Shown: positions 1 through 8,992, counted from the first letter of the stretch. The stretch: DNA of 64,000 nucleotides from Streptomyces sp. RPA4-2 (GCF_012273515.2 NZ_CP050975.2:8928001-8992000), one strand, 5' to 3'. Translations and numbers: made by a program. Notes: a model not told the origin generated them from the sequence alone.

Positions 1-91
1 TAGGCGGAGACACCCAAGCCTGGGTGGTCGAGGTAGGCGGCTGCCTGGGACAGCGCCAACGGCAGGCATCCCAACTCCTCAGCCAGCGCCA

Positions 92-317
92 CGCCGTATC
101 AGGCGCTCGCGGAGCTCGCCGCCGAGTACGAGCTGCCCGGCTTGGGCGATGTCGCGTCGGCCGCGACACCTACCGTGACGTGTACCAGGACCGCCGCAAC
201 TACGTCTGGGACAACCGCTCCGACACCGCCACCCTCCGCAACGACCACGGCCGCTTCATCGACGACGCCTCCTGGGGCCGCCACCACGACGGCGGCCACC
301 ACGGCCGCCGCGCCTGA
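92..317 (+). pseudogene. Frameshifted remnant of an unidentified gene
   Basis: The piece is protein-like but changes frame. The first part (frame from about 92) reads TPYQALAELAAEYELPGLG. The second part, in another frame, reads RDTYRDVYQDRRNYVWDN and then a charged, His-rich tail ending in TGA at 315-317. Both parts have GC-rich third positions, which favours one gene carrying an indel near 150. No family was recognised. It could instead be two unrelated scraps. Confidence 0.35.
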
Positions 318-617
318 ACCCCCACCCACCGGTGACCACAACGCCGGACACCGAACCGGTCAACACCCCGCGGTGCACGGCGCCCCACGCGGCCGCCGCG
401 CACCGCCGACGTGTCACCGGTATCCGGTGAATGCGAGCGTGGTCCGCCCCGGCCGCTCCGCTGAGGCAGCCGGTGTCCTCGCCGGGAGGCTGTGCTTCTT
501 GAGTCGGCCGTGTTCCAGGGCTTCGTCGTAGTCGGCTGACATCCGTTTTGTGATCATGCGAGGCCGAGGAGCGCGAGAGGGCGGCGGGCGTCACGCGCGT
601 TTGTGGCGGAGAGCGGC
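318..617. other. Intergenic stretch, no supported gene
   Basis: Open frames exist on both strands, but none has consistent codon usage, a ribosome site or a recognisable motif. The only structure seen is the hairpin at its right end. Confidence 0.5.
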
Positions 618-638
618 GGCGATGTTCCTGACATCGCC
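618..638 (-). terminator. Hairpin downstream of the monooxygenase gene
   Basis: A perfect 8-bp stem (GGCGATGT / ACATCGCC) with a 5-nt loop lies about 23 nt past the stop of the leftward monooxygenase gene. It has no T-run, as is common for actinomycete terminators. The role is inferred from position and symmetry. Confidence 0.45.
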
Positions 639-660
639 TCACTCAACGACGACCACCGCT

Positions 661-1917
661 CTACCCTGGTCCACCTCCGGGGTCGCCCGCGAGGCCGCCC
701 CGACCCCCTGATGCCGCGGGCGGCGGGTAGTCCTCGACGGTCATGGAGTTGTAGAGGCGTGCGCTCTTGGTGGTGAGGCGGACGAGGGCGCGGCTGGGGC
801 CCGCGGGCAGCGCGGAGATCAGGCGGGCGCCCTGGGCCAGTCCCAGCACGCCGAGGCGTGAGGTGGGGATCAGGGTCTTCGCCGCGCTCAGCGCGGCCGC
901 GCGGCTGCCGCGCACGTGCTCCACCATCGCGCGCTCGTAGGCGGGGAAGGCGCGCTCGTGGTTGCCGCCTGCCCGTGCCAGCTCTCCGGCGAGGACGTAC
1001 GCGCCGACGACGGCCAGGCTGGTGCTGCCGCCGACGGCTGGGCCGGGGCAGTAGCCCGCGTCGCCGACGAGCGTCACCCTCCCTTGCGACCAGGTGTCCA
1101 TGCGGAGCTGGGTGATTGAGTCGAAGTAGAACGCCGGGGTGCGGTCGAGCTCGTCCAGCCAGCGGTCCACCTGGGGGTGCATGCTGGCGAACGCACTGCG
1201 CAGCAGCTCCTTCTGCAGGGGTACGTCGTGGTGGTGGTAGTCGAGTTCGCGCTCGCTCCGGAACAGGAACAACGCCCGCGCGTCGCCGAGGTGCCGCGCG
1301 CCGTACATGCCAGCAGTGCGGCCGACGCCGACGTGGATGAGGAGCTCGCGGTCGAGGTCGGAGATGTTCGGCAGGGTCAGCACCCCGAGGTAGGCCCCGA
1401 TGAAGGCGTTGCAGCGGGACTCGTCATCGAAGACGAGGCGGCGCACGTTGGAGTGCAGCCCGTCCGCGCCGACGACCAGGTCGAAGCGGCGCGGCGCGGC
1501 GTTTTCGAACCGCACCTCGCCGTCGGGTGAGATCGCGGTGATCGAGTCGCCGAAGATGTACTCGACGTCGTCGTGTGCGGCGTCGTAGTAGATCTCGCTC
1601 AGGTCGTCACGCATGATCTCGGCGTGCCGGTCGGAGGTGGCGCTGAAGATCTTGGAGAGGTCCGCCCGGACGGGACGTCGTGAGCCCTCCCGGTGGACGG
1701 TCATCCGGTTGGTGCCGGTGGCCCGCTCCTCGACGCGCGAGAGTACGCCCATCTTCTCCGAGATGTTCATCGCGGGCCGAAACAGGTCGACCGCGTGGCC
1801 GCCGGTCTTGCGCAGAGCCGGCGCGCGTTCGACGACGGTGACGGAGAATCCGTGTCTGGTGAGCCAGTAGGCCAGCACCGGACCGGCGACGCTGGCGCCG
1901 GAGACAAGAATCCGCAT
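661..1917 (-). CDS. FAD-dependent monooxygenase (PHBH fold)
   Basis: A 418-residue flavoprotein that probably hydroxylates or epoxidises a small organic substrate using NAD(P)H and oxygen. The N-terminus carries the Rossmann FAD-binding element VSGASVAGPVLAYWL (residues about 5-19) followed by VVER. A DG-type motif (VVGADGLHSNVRR) lies near residue 155, and the second FAD motif GDAGYCPGPAVGG near 285. These are the three landmarks of the family. The ATG at 1915-1917 is chosen because AAGGAGGGG sits 4-12 nt upstream; an earlier in-frame ATG overlaps the end of the previous gene. It follows the alpha/beta hydrolase with an 18-nt gap, so the two are probably one transcript. The C-terminal 15 residues are Gly/Pro-rich and may be unstructured. 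The substrate cannot be read from sequence. Confidence 0.85.
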   Translation of the reverse strand: MRILVSGASVAGPVLAYWLTRHGFSVTVVERAPALRKTGGHAVDLFRPAMNISEKMGVLSRVEERATGTNRMTVHREGSRRPVRADLSKIFSATSDRHAEIMRDDLSEIYYDAAHDDVEYIFGDSITAISPDGEVRFENAAPRRFDLVVGADGLHSNVRRLVFDDESRCNAFIGAYLGVLTLPNISDLDRELLIHVGVGRTAGMYGARHLGDARALFLFRSERELDYHHHDVPLQKELLRSAFASMHPQVDRWLDELDRTPAFYFDSITQLRMDTWSQGRVTLVGDAGYCPGPAVGGSTSLAVVGAYVLAGELARAGGNHERAFPAYERAMVEHVRGSRAAALSAAKTLIPTSRLGVLGLAQGARLISALPAGPSRALVRLTTKSARLYNSMTVEDYPPPAASGGRGGLAGDPGGGPG

Positions 1918-1935
1918 GGCACCCCTCCTTGTCAT

Positions 1936-2793
1936 TCAGTCCACCCGTACGGCGTGGATCGCGGTGAAGGCCAGCAGGGGGGTGGCAGTCCGTGGCGGAT
2001 CCTCGAGCAGGGGCGAGTGCCCGAGACCGGGCAGCAGCTCGACCGTCGAGCCCGGAACGGCGCGGTAATCGGAGGCGGATGAGGAGCGCCATCTACGGTC
2101 GTCCTCGCCGAAGACCACCAGTAGCGGCTTACCCAGGACCGTCAGCCGATCCGGCAGCGCCCTCTGCTCCAGGTAGGAGCGGGTGGCCCGGGTCGTCGCG
2201 GTGAAGGTGTGGGAGGTCATACCGCGCACATCGTCCAGGAGCTCTTCTGGGATCTGGTAGCCCGCGCGGCTGAAACCCGTGCTTGCGAACCGCCGGAGCT
2301 GCTCGTCGGTCGGCGGCCACTGCGACGGGCCGGTTGCGGCGGAATCCGGTGCGATCAAGGCGTCCAGGCTGGGTCCGGTGTTGACGAGCGCGAGCGCGGG
2401 CACCAGGTCGGGCCGCTGTTCGGCCAGGGAGGTGGCGACCACGCCGCCGCTGGAATGACCGACGACCACGGCGTGCTCGACGCCGAGCCGGTCCAGTGCC
2501 ACGCCGGCCCGGCGTGCCTGGGCCGGGAGTGCGTAGCTGCGGTCGGCCGGTTTGGCCGACCGGCCGTGCCCGAGCAGGTCGATCCGGATGACGCGGTGAG
2601 ATCCGGTCAGCATCGGAACCAGCGGGTCCCACGAGCGGGTCGAGGATGCGGACCCATGGATGAGCAGGAGTGCGGGGGCGTCGCGGGGGCCGTCCTGGCA
2701 CACGTAGATGTCGTCGCCGTCCAGCGACAGGGTTGAACTCTCGGTGGCCGCGGCGCCGCCATTCCCGTACGAACCTCCGTCAGAAACAGTCAT
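1936..2793 (-). CDS. Alpha/beta hydrolase
   Basis: A 285-residue alpha/beta-hydrolase-fold protein. The oxyanion region LLLIHGSASSTRSWDPL is near residue 45. The nucleophile elbow GHSSGG is near 115, the acid candidate FGEDD near 230 and the catalytic His in LPGLGHSPLLEDP near 258. No signal peptide is visible, so it is probably cytoplasmic. It is the first gene of a leftward pair with the FAD monooxygenase and is divergent from an AraC-type regulator. That arrangement fits a small regulated catabolic or detoxification unit in which one enzyme oxidises and the other hydrolyses. Ester or lactone hydrolysis is likely, but haloperoxidase-type activity cannot be excluded. Confidence 0.85.
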   Translation of the reverse strand: MTVSDGGSYGNGGAAATESSTLSLDGDDIYVCQDGPRDAPALLLIHGSASSTRSWDPLVPMLTGSHRVIRIDLLGHGRSAKPADRSYALPAQARRAGVALDRLGVEHAVVVGHSSGGVVATSLAEQRPDLVPALALVNTGPSLDALIAPDSAATGPSQWPPTDEQLRRFASTGFSRAGYQIPEELLDDVRGMTSHTFTATTRATRSYLEQRALPDRLTVLGKPLLVVFGEDDRRWRSSSASDYRAVPGSTVELLPGLGHSPLLEDPPRTATPLLAFTAIHAVRVD

Positions 2794-2870
2794 GAGCCCA
2801 CTGTCTCCGCCGGTACGAGCCGGTGGATTGGACGAATGTTCCCCTTAGCCGGCTCACATATCATGGGAGG

Positions 2871-3776
2871 ATGCGGACCTTCATGCACGGTGCGGCTGTG
2901 TGGGACGTCGCTTGCCCGCAGCGCCCCAGCAGGGTGGCCGGTCTCACCATGGCCGGGTTCCGGGTACGTGCCCTGGACGCCCTCCGGATGGTCCCGCACC
3001 CGGCCGTGACGCTGCTCCTGGAGTTCGGCGCCGGCTCGCCCGTCCTTGACTGTGCCGCCGGGCGGCAGCAGCGGGGAAGCGTCGTGGCCGGGCCCGGGCT
3101 CGGGTCCGGAGGCGCGGTCCGGGCGTGGGGAGAGAACGTCGAGTGCGTGCAGGTGCGCCTGTCCCCGGTGATCGCACGCGCGGTTCTGGGTGCCTCCCCC
3201 GCCGACCTCGACGGCGCCGTCGTGTCCCTGGGTGACCTCTGGGGCCGGGAGGCCTCACGGATCCGCGAGCAACTGGGCGATGTCTCCTCGTGGGAGGATC
3301 GCTTCGCGCTGACGGACGCGCTGCTCGCCCGCCGGCATGAGGCGGGGCCGCCGGTAGACCCGGAGGTGGCCTGGGCCTGGCACCGGATCATCGGCAGCCG
3401 TGGCCTTGCCCGGGTCGACGAACTCGCGGCCGAGGTCGGATGGAGCCGTAAGCGCCTGTGGTCCCGGTTCCGGTCGCAACTCGGCCTGCCGCCCAAGCGC
3501 GCCGTGAAGCTGGTCCGCTTCGATCACGCCGCCCACCGCCTGGTCGCGGGTGAAGGCGCGGCCCACGTCGCGGCTGACTGCGGCTACGCCGACCAGTCCC
3601 ACCTGCATCGTGACGTCATGGCGTTCACCGGGGCAACCCCCGCGACCGTGGGCGGCGAGCTGTTTCTCGCCGTGGACGACCTCGCATGGCCCAGCCGCGG
3701 AACAACCGCCATGCCTCACGTCTCCAGGGAGCTCCGGCTCGGTCGTCGGCCGAAGGTGAGACGGCTACCGCTGTGA
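2871..3776 (+). CDS. AraC-family transcriptional regulator
   Basis: About 300 residues. The C-terminal third holds the two helix-turn-helix motifs of the AraC family: VDELAAEVGWSRKRLWSRF and, after a linker, HVAADCGYADQSHLHRDV followed by FTGATPATV. The N-terminal domain is a sensing module with no specific ligand signature. It is transcribed away from the hydrolase-monooxygenase pair and probably controls it. The start is uncertain. An upstream GTG at 2823, ATG at 2871 and ATG at 2883 are all in frame. GGGAGG at 2865-2870 touches the 2871 ATG and is 12 nt from the 2883 ATG. The last 30 residues are Arg-rich and extend beyond the usual family end. Confidence 0.8.
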   Translation: MRTFMHGAAVWDVACPQRPSRVAGLTMAGFRVRALDALRMVPHPAVTLLLEFGAGSPVLDCAAGRQQRGSVVAGPGLGSGGAVRAWGENVECVQVRLSPVIARAVLGASPADLDGAVVSLGDLWGREASRIREQLGDVSSWEDRFALTDALLARRHEAGPPVDPEVAWAWHRIIGSRGLARVDELAAEVGWSRKRLWSRFRSQLGLPPKRAVKLVRFDHAAHRLVAGEGAAHVAADCGYADQSHLHRDVMAFTGATPATVGGELFLAVDDLAWPSRGTTAMPHVSRELRLGRRPKVRRLPL

Positions 3777-3972
3777 CCGTCGCCGCCGCCGGGCTCCTGC
3801 AGTTGTGCGCCGGTGAAGCACGCTGGCTACGTGCTGGGCGACGACGTCGACGCCGGCTGGGCGCACCTCTGTACAACGAGTCGACGTCGCAGAAGACGAA
3901 AGCGCCATCAGCTCAACACGCTGAACCTGACAGAGAATTCTGTTGAAAGACACCCGCGGAAGTTCTCCTCAA

Positions 3973-4153
3973 CTAGGGCGTGTTGCGAAAGTCCCGCCTG
4001 CCTCGCGACGCCTGGCACGCACTCTCGCCGCACCGGGCGAAAACCCGAGTACGTCCAGTACGCGGGCTTCCGCCCGGCCCACCGAGAGCACGCACCGGAC
4101 GCCGCGAGGCCCGCCCTCCGGGCGGACGACGGGACTTTCGCAACACGCCCTAG
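3973..4153. mobile_element. MITE of IS5 type with CTAG target duplication
   Basis: A 173-bp element (3977-4149) has perfect 20-bp terminal inverted repeats beginning GGCGTGTTGCGAAAG. It is flanked on both sides by CTAG (3973-3976 and 4150-4153), the target preference of the IS5 group. Beyond the perfect ends, most of the element is an imperfect palindrome, so its transcript would fold into a long hairpin. It encodes no transposase. It abuts the end of a leftward gene remnant, whose TAG stop lies in the right-hand CTAG. Mobility would depend on a transposase supplied elsewhere. Confidence 0.85.
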
Positions 4154-4440
4154 GGGCGGATGTTGATGGGGATGTCGATGAGCGGCTGGAGGGTTTCGAG
4201 GCGTGCCGGGTATGTACGGACGACTTGGTCGTAAAGGTTCGCGACGGAAGGCGTCTTGAGGGTGATGACCAGGGCGTAGGCGACCTCTGGCCTGGCCTCT
4301 GGTGCGAGGTCGTCCAGGCGGAAGGCGTGTCGGACGTCGAAGGCCGGCCTCTTGAGACGATCTGCCTTGAAGGTGGCCGTCTTGTGCCTTACGGATTTCG
4401 GAGCGGCGGCTGGTGGGGGACCTGTCCAAACGGCGCGATT
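4150..4440 (-). pseudogene. Gene remnant truncated by the MITE
   Basis: A leftward frame with good codon bias reads PEVAYALVITLKTPSVANLY, then RTYPARLETLQPL and IPINIRP. It stops at a TAG formed by the MITE target duplication (4150-4152). The protein therefore probably lost its natural C-terminus to the insertion. The open frame continues to 4869, but the upstream part looks like shadow sequence. No family was recognised. Confidence 0.5.
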
Positions 4441-4574
4441 CCCTGCGAGCAGCAGGTGCTGGTCGAACCGCAAGCCCGGGCCCGGGAAGCAGGCCCCGAG
4501 GCGGGCACGACGTGAACTCCAGACGACGCCCCAGGTGAGCTGAGGGAGCGCGCTTCCGCGTCTACGACGGGAAG

Positions 4575-4802
4575 ATGCCGATCGTGGCGACCACGCTGGA
4601 CCTGCGGCGCGAGCATGGCCCGGCCGGGGCCGCGTTCTGGCGCTTCGGCCGCAAGGACCGACAGAATCTCTGGGAAGCGATCGGCAACCCCCGCCGGGAC
4701 GCCGCCCGCGCCCACCGCGCCCAAGACGCGCGGCGCCGCCAAGCACGGGAAGCCGCCGAACGCGAGGCTCAGCGCCCAGGGTGCGGGGACTGCGGCACTT
4801 GA
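4575..4802 (+). pseudogene. 3' end of an unidentified gene
   Basis: This 75-residue frame has strongly coding third positions. The bias extends upstream of the ATG (RFRVYDGK before MPIVATTLDLRREH), so the true N-terminus is probably missing. An in-frame stop lies just before that stretch. The C-terminal half is a charged Arg/Ala helix (RAHRAQDARRRQAREAAERE) ending in CGDC. The function is unknown. Confidence 0.45.
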
Positions 4803-5901
4803 GTTCACCGGCGACCGGTGAAAGGCCAGCATCGCGGTCGACCGGGGCCGCGGGGACAGGCACCCGCACCTGTGCGACGACCCCAAGGCCCGGGCGCTGA
4901 CTGGCACGGCCCCAGGAGACCCAACGGCACGTCAGCTCCGGCGCGGACGCTTAACAAGCCTCAGCCGGCCGTACAAAGCAGCAGCCGTGACCAGAGTGCT
5001 CTCCTGGACGGTACCGGGCTGCCGCTGAGTAGCTCTCGCGTCGCGCCTCCTCCTGCAAGCCTGAGCTCCCGCCCTTCCCCAGCCGCGACCGGCGGCTCCA
5101 TCACGTCCAGCCGTCCGTGGCGCGGTGAAGCCCGCGGCCTACCCGAGGCAGGGCCTCCGCGCTCGCTGCCCGCGATAGACCTGCCACCGCTATCCCAGTT
5201 GGCAGCAGTACGTCGGCGGGTGAGAGCCCGAGACCGGGCGGGGCTCGGGCCCTCACGGAAATCGCGTGCCTACCCGTGGGGTGGTGCGGCCGCGATGTCG
5301 TGTCAACGATCGGTACGGGCCAGAGACACGGACTACCGCTGCGCCTGGTACCACCGACGACGCTCGGACCGCTAACTCACCATCGCTCTGCCTCGACGCC
5401 GTCGCGGCCGCCCCTTGTAGGCCCAAGCGTCGGGTGCCGCGCCTTGGGGGACTGTGCAAAAAATGCGTTCGCGCTGCGCCGCGAGGTCGATGCCAGCGTT
5501 CCCCTCGGGCACTGGCTGTCCTTGTACGTGTCTTGTGGGAGGTGTGCGCCTGAAGTGCCGCCTGCGCGGCAATTGCGCAGCTAGGCTGGGTCACTTGGAG
5601 CGCTGAGAGCCCGGAGCCAGAGAACAGCCCGGGCCCTCGCCCCCGCCCACGGGCTGTGGGGGACCCGTGTGCGGTGCCCGTTCAACGACAGCCGTTGCGG
5701 GCAGACACGCCGCGCCCTCTCCCCTCTGGGCGGCCGGAGATCGGCGCTCCCGACCCGGCCGACAGCCCCGCCAAGAAAGAAGGAGGAGCGGTGTGCGGCG
5801 CCAGACTCTGCCGTCCCCGACGGTCCGGCAGCCAGATCTCTCGAGCTCGCCGGGACGGTCGGGCGCCGATCAGGGGCCTCCGGTAGGCAGCCATACAGCG
5901 A
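4803..5901. other. About 1.1 kb without a supported gene
   Basis: Frames on both strands are Arg/Pro-rich shadows with no steady codon bias and no family motif. GC-rich inverted repeats occur near 5224-5252 (GAGCCCGAG / CTCGGGC type). Nothing else was found. Confidence 0.5.
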
Positions 5902-5932
5902 AGCCCGCCGGGAACTGTGGGCCCGGCGGGCT
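5902..5932. terminator. Strong GC hairpin, probable terminator
   Basis: A perfect 11-bp stem (AGCCCGCCGGG / CCCGGCGGGCT) with a 9-nt loop, extendable through flanking CAGC/GCTG-like bases. It lies about 130 nt beyond the stop of the leftward PA14/fibronectin gene and could end that transcript. Confidence 0.6.
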
Positions 5933-6060
5933 CTGCTGTGGCCGACGCGACAAGGGTGGTCGCCATCGCTGACTGGCCGGGTGGGCGGCGATCTCCGAAG
6001 CGATCATGCGTGGCTCGGATGCAGAGGGAGTCTCTGTTCGAGCCTGTCCGTCGGGTCAGG

Positions 6061-7791
6061 TCACGCCGCGGGTGCGGTGACGGCCCAGTCGCCGGCGGGC
6101 AGAGTTTCGGTGCCGTCAGATTTCACGCCTGTCACCCAGTAGTAGCTGGTCGTGCCACGCCGGGCGCCGGTGTCGAAGTACTCGAAGGCTCCGGCGGGGG
6201 CCTCGTGGATCTTCTCGTAGGCGGCGGTGGCTGGGTTCCACCGGTAGATGCGGAAGCCCAGCGCGGGTGCGGACGAGCCTTCCTCGCCCGCACCGAGCCC
6301 GGACCACGTCAGACGGTTTCCTTCGGCGCCCTCTGCGGCGGAAGCCTCCAGGTGCAGGGGCGAGCCGTCGGGCGTTGCGACGCTCGGCGTCATGTCGAAC
6401 TCGGTCGCGGTCACGATCTGTGCCTCGCCGGTCCACTGGAAGGCGGAGTTCCCGGCATCGTCGACGGCGTCGACGATGAAGCAGCTCTCTTCGCCGTCGG
6501 GGACGGTGGTGTACGCGTACGAGGTGGTGTCGGCCGACACGTAGTAGCCCGGGTAGAGGGAGCACACCTTCTCGTCGTCGTCTCCCCAGAGTTCGCCGCG
6601 GCGGACCACGTAGCTCGCCAGATCCGGGGTGGGGTTCGCGTCCCAGCTCACCGCGAAACCGTATTCGGTCGGGACGACGGTGACTCCGGTGACGGCGGAA
6701 GGCGGGGTGAGGTCCCTGCGTGTGCCGCTGACGGCGGCGGACCGCGCTGACTCGTTGCCCGCCGTGTCGAGGGCGGTCACGCGGTAGGAGTAGCTCACGT
6801 CCTCGGCGGCCGAGGTGTCCGTGTACGACACCTGGCCGGTACCGCCGACCAGGGTGTACGTCCCCTGGGCGGTCGCCGCCCGGTAGACCCGGTACGCCGC
6901 CGCCCCCTCGACCGCGCTCCAGCTGACCCGCAGACCGTTGGACTCGGCGGCCGAGCTCAATCCGGTGGGGACGGCGGGTGCGGTGCGGTCGGCGCTCACC
7001 ACAGCCTGGTCGGCGGAGCCCGCGGAGACGTTGCCCGCCCTGTCGTGGGCGCGGACCTCGTAGTAGTACACCTCGCCGCTGGCCGGCGGGGTGTCGGTGT
7101 ACGAGGTGGAGGTGGTGGTGGCCAGAGGAGTGCTGCCGAAGGCCGCGCCCTTGAGGCGGCGATAGACGCGGTAGCCGGCGAGGTCCATCTCGTTGTTCTT
7201 CGCCCAGCCGAGCTTCGCCTTGCCCGTGGTCTTGTCGTACGAAGCCGACGCGCCCGCCGGTGTGAGCGGCTTTACCTTGTCGGCGGTCGCCGAAGTGGTG
7301 GGTGCGTAGCCGAACTTGATGTTCGCCGAGCCCGTCCAGTTGACGTAGTCCACGCGCAGGGTGTGCCGGCCCGCCGGGATCGTGACGTTGACGGTCTTCT
7401 TCGTCGTCGTCGAGCCGTTCTTCCACAGGTCGACCTTGCGGGAGCTGTCGACGTAGACGCGGATGCCGTCCTGGACGGCGACCGAGAGGGTGAAGGGGCC
7501 GCCGGAGCCGAAGTCGCGGGTGACACTCCAGCGGACCGCGAAGTTGTTCGTCGGCAGGCCGGAGGCGGGGGCCTTGGCGCCCCAGTTCTCGTCGACCGTG
7601 CTGTCGCAGTCGGTCCGCTTCGGAGTTCCCGAGAAGGTGGTGTTCGCGTAGAACTGCCGTTTGTACACCGGCGACGTGCAGGTCGTCGCGGCGGACGCGG
7701 GGACGGCGGTGACGGTGAGCAGACCGCCGGCGGTGGCGAGCACGACGGCGGTTGCGGACGCCGTGGACGTGCATCGTCGAGTTGAGTTCAT
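6061..7791 (-). CDS. Secreted PA14-like / fibronectin type III protein
   Basis: A 576-residue exported protein. The N-terminus is a Sec signal (positive MNSTRR, hydrophobic core, cleavage near VPASAA, about residue 35). A PA14-like beta module follows (about 40-180). It contains FYANTTFSGTPKRTDCDS, the WSVTRDFGSGGPFTLSV segment and a DGIRVYVDSS strand typical of PA14 carbohydrate-binding folds. Four fibronectin type III-like units follow (about 195-290, 290-380, 385-480 and 490-576), each with the GYRVYR or SYVVRR strand signature. No catalytic domain is visible, so it is probably an adhesin or polysaccharide-binding protein. The ATG at 7791 is preferred over one 57 nt upstream because it directly precedes the signal sequence. 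Confidence 0.8.
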   Translation of the reverse strand: MNSTRRCTSTASATAVVLATAGGLLTVTAVPASAATTCTSPVYKRQFYANTTFSGTPKRTDCDSTVDENWGAKAPASGLPTNNFAVRWSVTRDFGSGGPFTLSVAVQDGIRVYVDSSRKVDLWKNGSTTTKKTVNVTIPAGRHTLRVDYVNWTGSANIKFGYAPTTSATADKVKPLTPAGASASYDKTTGKAKLGWAKNNEMDLAGYRVYRRLKGAAFGSTPLATTTSTSYTDTPPASGEVYYYEVRAHDRAGNVSAGSADQAVVSADRTAPAVPTGLSSAAESNGLRVSWSAVEGAAAYRVYRAATAQGTYTLVGGTGQVSYTDTSAAEDVSYSYRVTALDTAGNESARSAAVSGTRRDLTPPSAVTGVTVVPTEYGFAVSWDANPTPDLASYVVRRGELWGDDDEKVCSLYPGYYVSADTTSYAYTTVPDGEESCFIVDAVDDAGNSAFQWTGEAQIVTATEFDMTPSVATPDGSPLHLEASAAEGAEGNRLTWSGLGAGEEGSSAPALGFRIYRWNPATAAYEKIHEAPAGAFEYFDTGARRGTTSYYWVTGVKSDGTETLPAGDWAVTAPAA

Positions 7792-7830
7792 TCGGCCCTC
7801 TGGTCTTGATCGGGACGGGAGTTCCGGCCC

Positions 7831-8058
7831 GTGATGATCAGGACTCACGAGGAGTGGGGTTGGTTGTACGGATCTTTACCCGAGCATGGGCTGCGCTTGG
7901 ATGACGAGTCCGCAATAAGAGTTGTCAACGCTTTCATAGCGACTTCGGCTCGGTCCGCAGAACGCCCCTCTCGACCACGCGTCGCAGAGTTGGCCGACCT
8001 CGCAGCCGACATCGACCGACAGCTGAGTATCGAGAGGCACATGATGCGTTCGTGGTGA
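7831..8058 (+). CDS. Small hypothetical protein
   Basis: A 75-residue frame, divergent from the PA14 gene, with regular protein-like composition (LRLDDESAIRVVNAFIAT, then PRVAELADLAADIDRQLSI). There is no signal or membrane segment; it is predicted mostly helical. GTG at 7831 and ATG at 7834 are alternative starts, and no clear ribosome site precedes either. The family is unknown and it may be a remnant. Confidence 0.4.
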   Translation: MMIRTHEEWGWLYGSLPEHGLRLDDESAIRVVNAFIATSARSAERPSRPRVAELADLAADIDRQLSIERHMMRSW

Positions 8059-8192
8059 CAGAAAGCCGAGTGGGCTCGGATCCACAGGGGGCAGCCACTG
8101 CGCTACGGCCGCGTCCGCGGGTGGTCGGCGGGAAACAAATTCACTTCCGTGAACACACAACACGACGATATGCACTTATTGTTACTTTTCAT

Positions 8193-8741
8193 GTGTTGAC
8201 GCTCGCCGCGGTGATTCTCTTGCTGGTAGGCGGGGCGGTGGAAGGGACTGCGGTCGTGAGTGGTGGGCAGAGTGGACGACCCCGGTTGCTGATGGCCGCG
8301 GAGACGGCGGCGCCGGTGGAGGCGGTCGACGTGATTGCGGAGGACCTGCGGCGGCGTTTCGAGGCCACGAAGGTGTCCCCGCAGGGCCGCCGGAACACCG
8401 TTGTCGACGAGGGGCTCCTCAACGAGCTGGAGCGGCTCCGGCGAAGCGGTGAGCTTCCCGTTCTCAGGCTACGCATTCAACAAGTCCCACACCGCCGGCG
8501 ACGGACTCGTCTTGGCCTCGTCGTACTGGTTCAGCCGCAGCCGCGTATGGATGCCGTCGTGGAACTTCTGCCACTCGGCGGCCAGCCGCGCCACGGGCGG
8601 TCGGCGGTGACCGGCCCGGCTTGTCTTCGAGTCGGCCGCCGGCAGCGTCCCGGACTGCGGACGTCAGCACCAACGCGGTCCCGCGGGTGCAGGCCGGCGA
8701 CGGCACCTTCAGCCTGGACGTGCCGGCGGCCGGCGCGCTGA
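8193..8741 (+). CDS. Doubtful ORF with one hydrophobic segment
   Basis: Third positions are GC-rich from 8193 to about 8475. The frame starts with a possible signal or membrane anchor (VLTLAAVILLLVGGAVEG), followed by VDVIAEDLRRRFEATKV. The second half runs antisense to a better-supported secreted-protein gene and is probably not translated as such. It may be a truncated gene whose true 3' end was lost at the junction near 8450. The function is unknown. Confidence 0.25.
   Translation: MLTLAAVILLLVGGAVEGTAVVSGGQSGRPRLLMAAETAAPVEAVDVIAEDLRRRFEATKVSPQGRRNTVVDEGLLNELERLRRSGELPVLRLRIQQVPHRRRRTRLGLVVLVQPQPRMDAVVELLPLGGQPRHGRSAVTGPACLRVGRRQRPGLRTSAPTRSRGCRPATAPSAWTCRRPAR
8449..8511 (+). pseudogene. 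DnaE-like scrap
   Basis: One forward frame reads FSGYAFNKSHTAG and then DGLV. This resembles the conserved F-x-x-Y-x-F-N-K-S-H-x-A-G-Y-G-x-V block of bacterial DNA polymerase III alpha subunits. Similarity stops on both sides, so if real it is a very short recombined fragment. The identification rests on memory of the family motif. Confidence 0.35.
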
Positions 8742-8796
8742 AGATGAGTCCGGTGAGAGCGACCGTGACGGCCGCGGCGGCAAGACGTGCGCGCAA
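8469..8796 (-). pseudogene. Frameshifted small secreted protein
   Basis: The start is a TTG preceded by AGGGAG about 6-9 nt upstream. It is followed by a clear signal peptide (RARLAAAAVTVALTGLIFSA, then PAAG). The mature part begins TSRLKVPSPACTRGTALVL. The frame then becomes poor, while the next frame reads ARLAAEWQKFHDGIHTRL and RLNQYDEAKTSPSPAVWDLL up to TAG at 8469-8471. The interval is 328 nt, one over a multiple of three, so a single-base indel would join both halves. It could be a sequencing error. The family is unknown. Confidence 0.55.
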
Positions 8797-8992
8797 AGCA
8801 ATCTCCCTTGAAATGGCTCGAGTTGCGCAGTGATTTTTGTAGTGGTTTGCGTCTAATACCGGTGAAACGGGAAAATCCATGTCGAGCCGCTGCGCTGGGC
8901 GTGACATCCCGGCCTCGGAATTCGGTCGGCGAATCGCAGTGTTGGGTACGTGGCCGGCCGGGAGCACTTCGGTTCGGAGACTGGCGTCTCGG

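Noticed and set aside
4869..6060. Several forward ORFs of 75-185 codons
   Set aside because: No steady codon bias, no ribosome sites, no recognisable domains; composition is Arg/Pro/Ala shadow.
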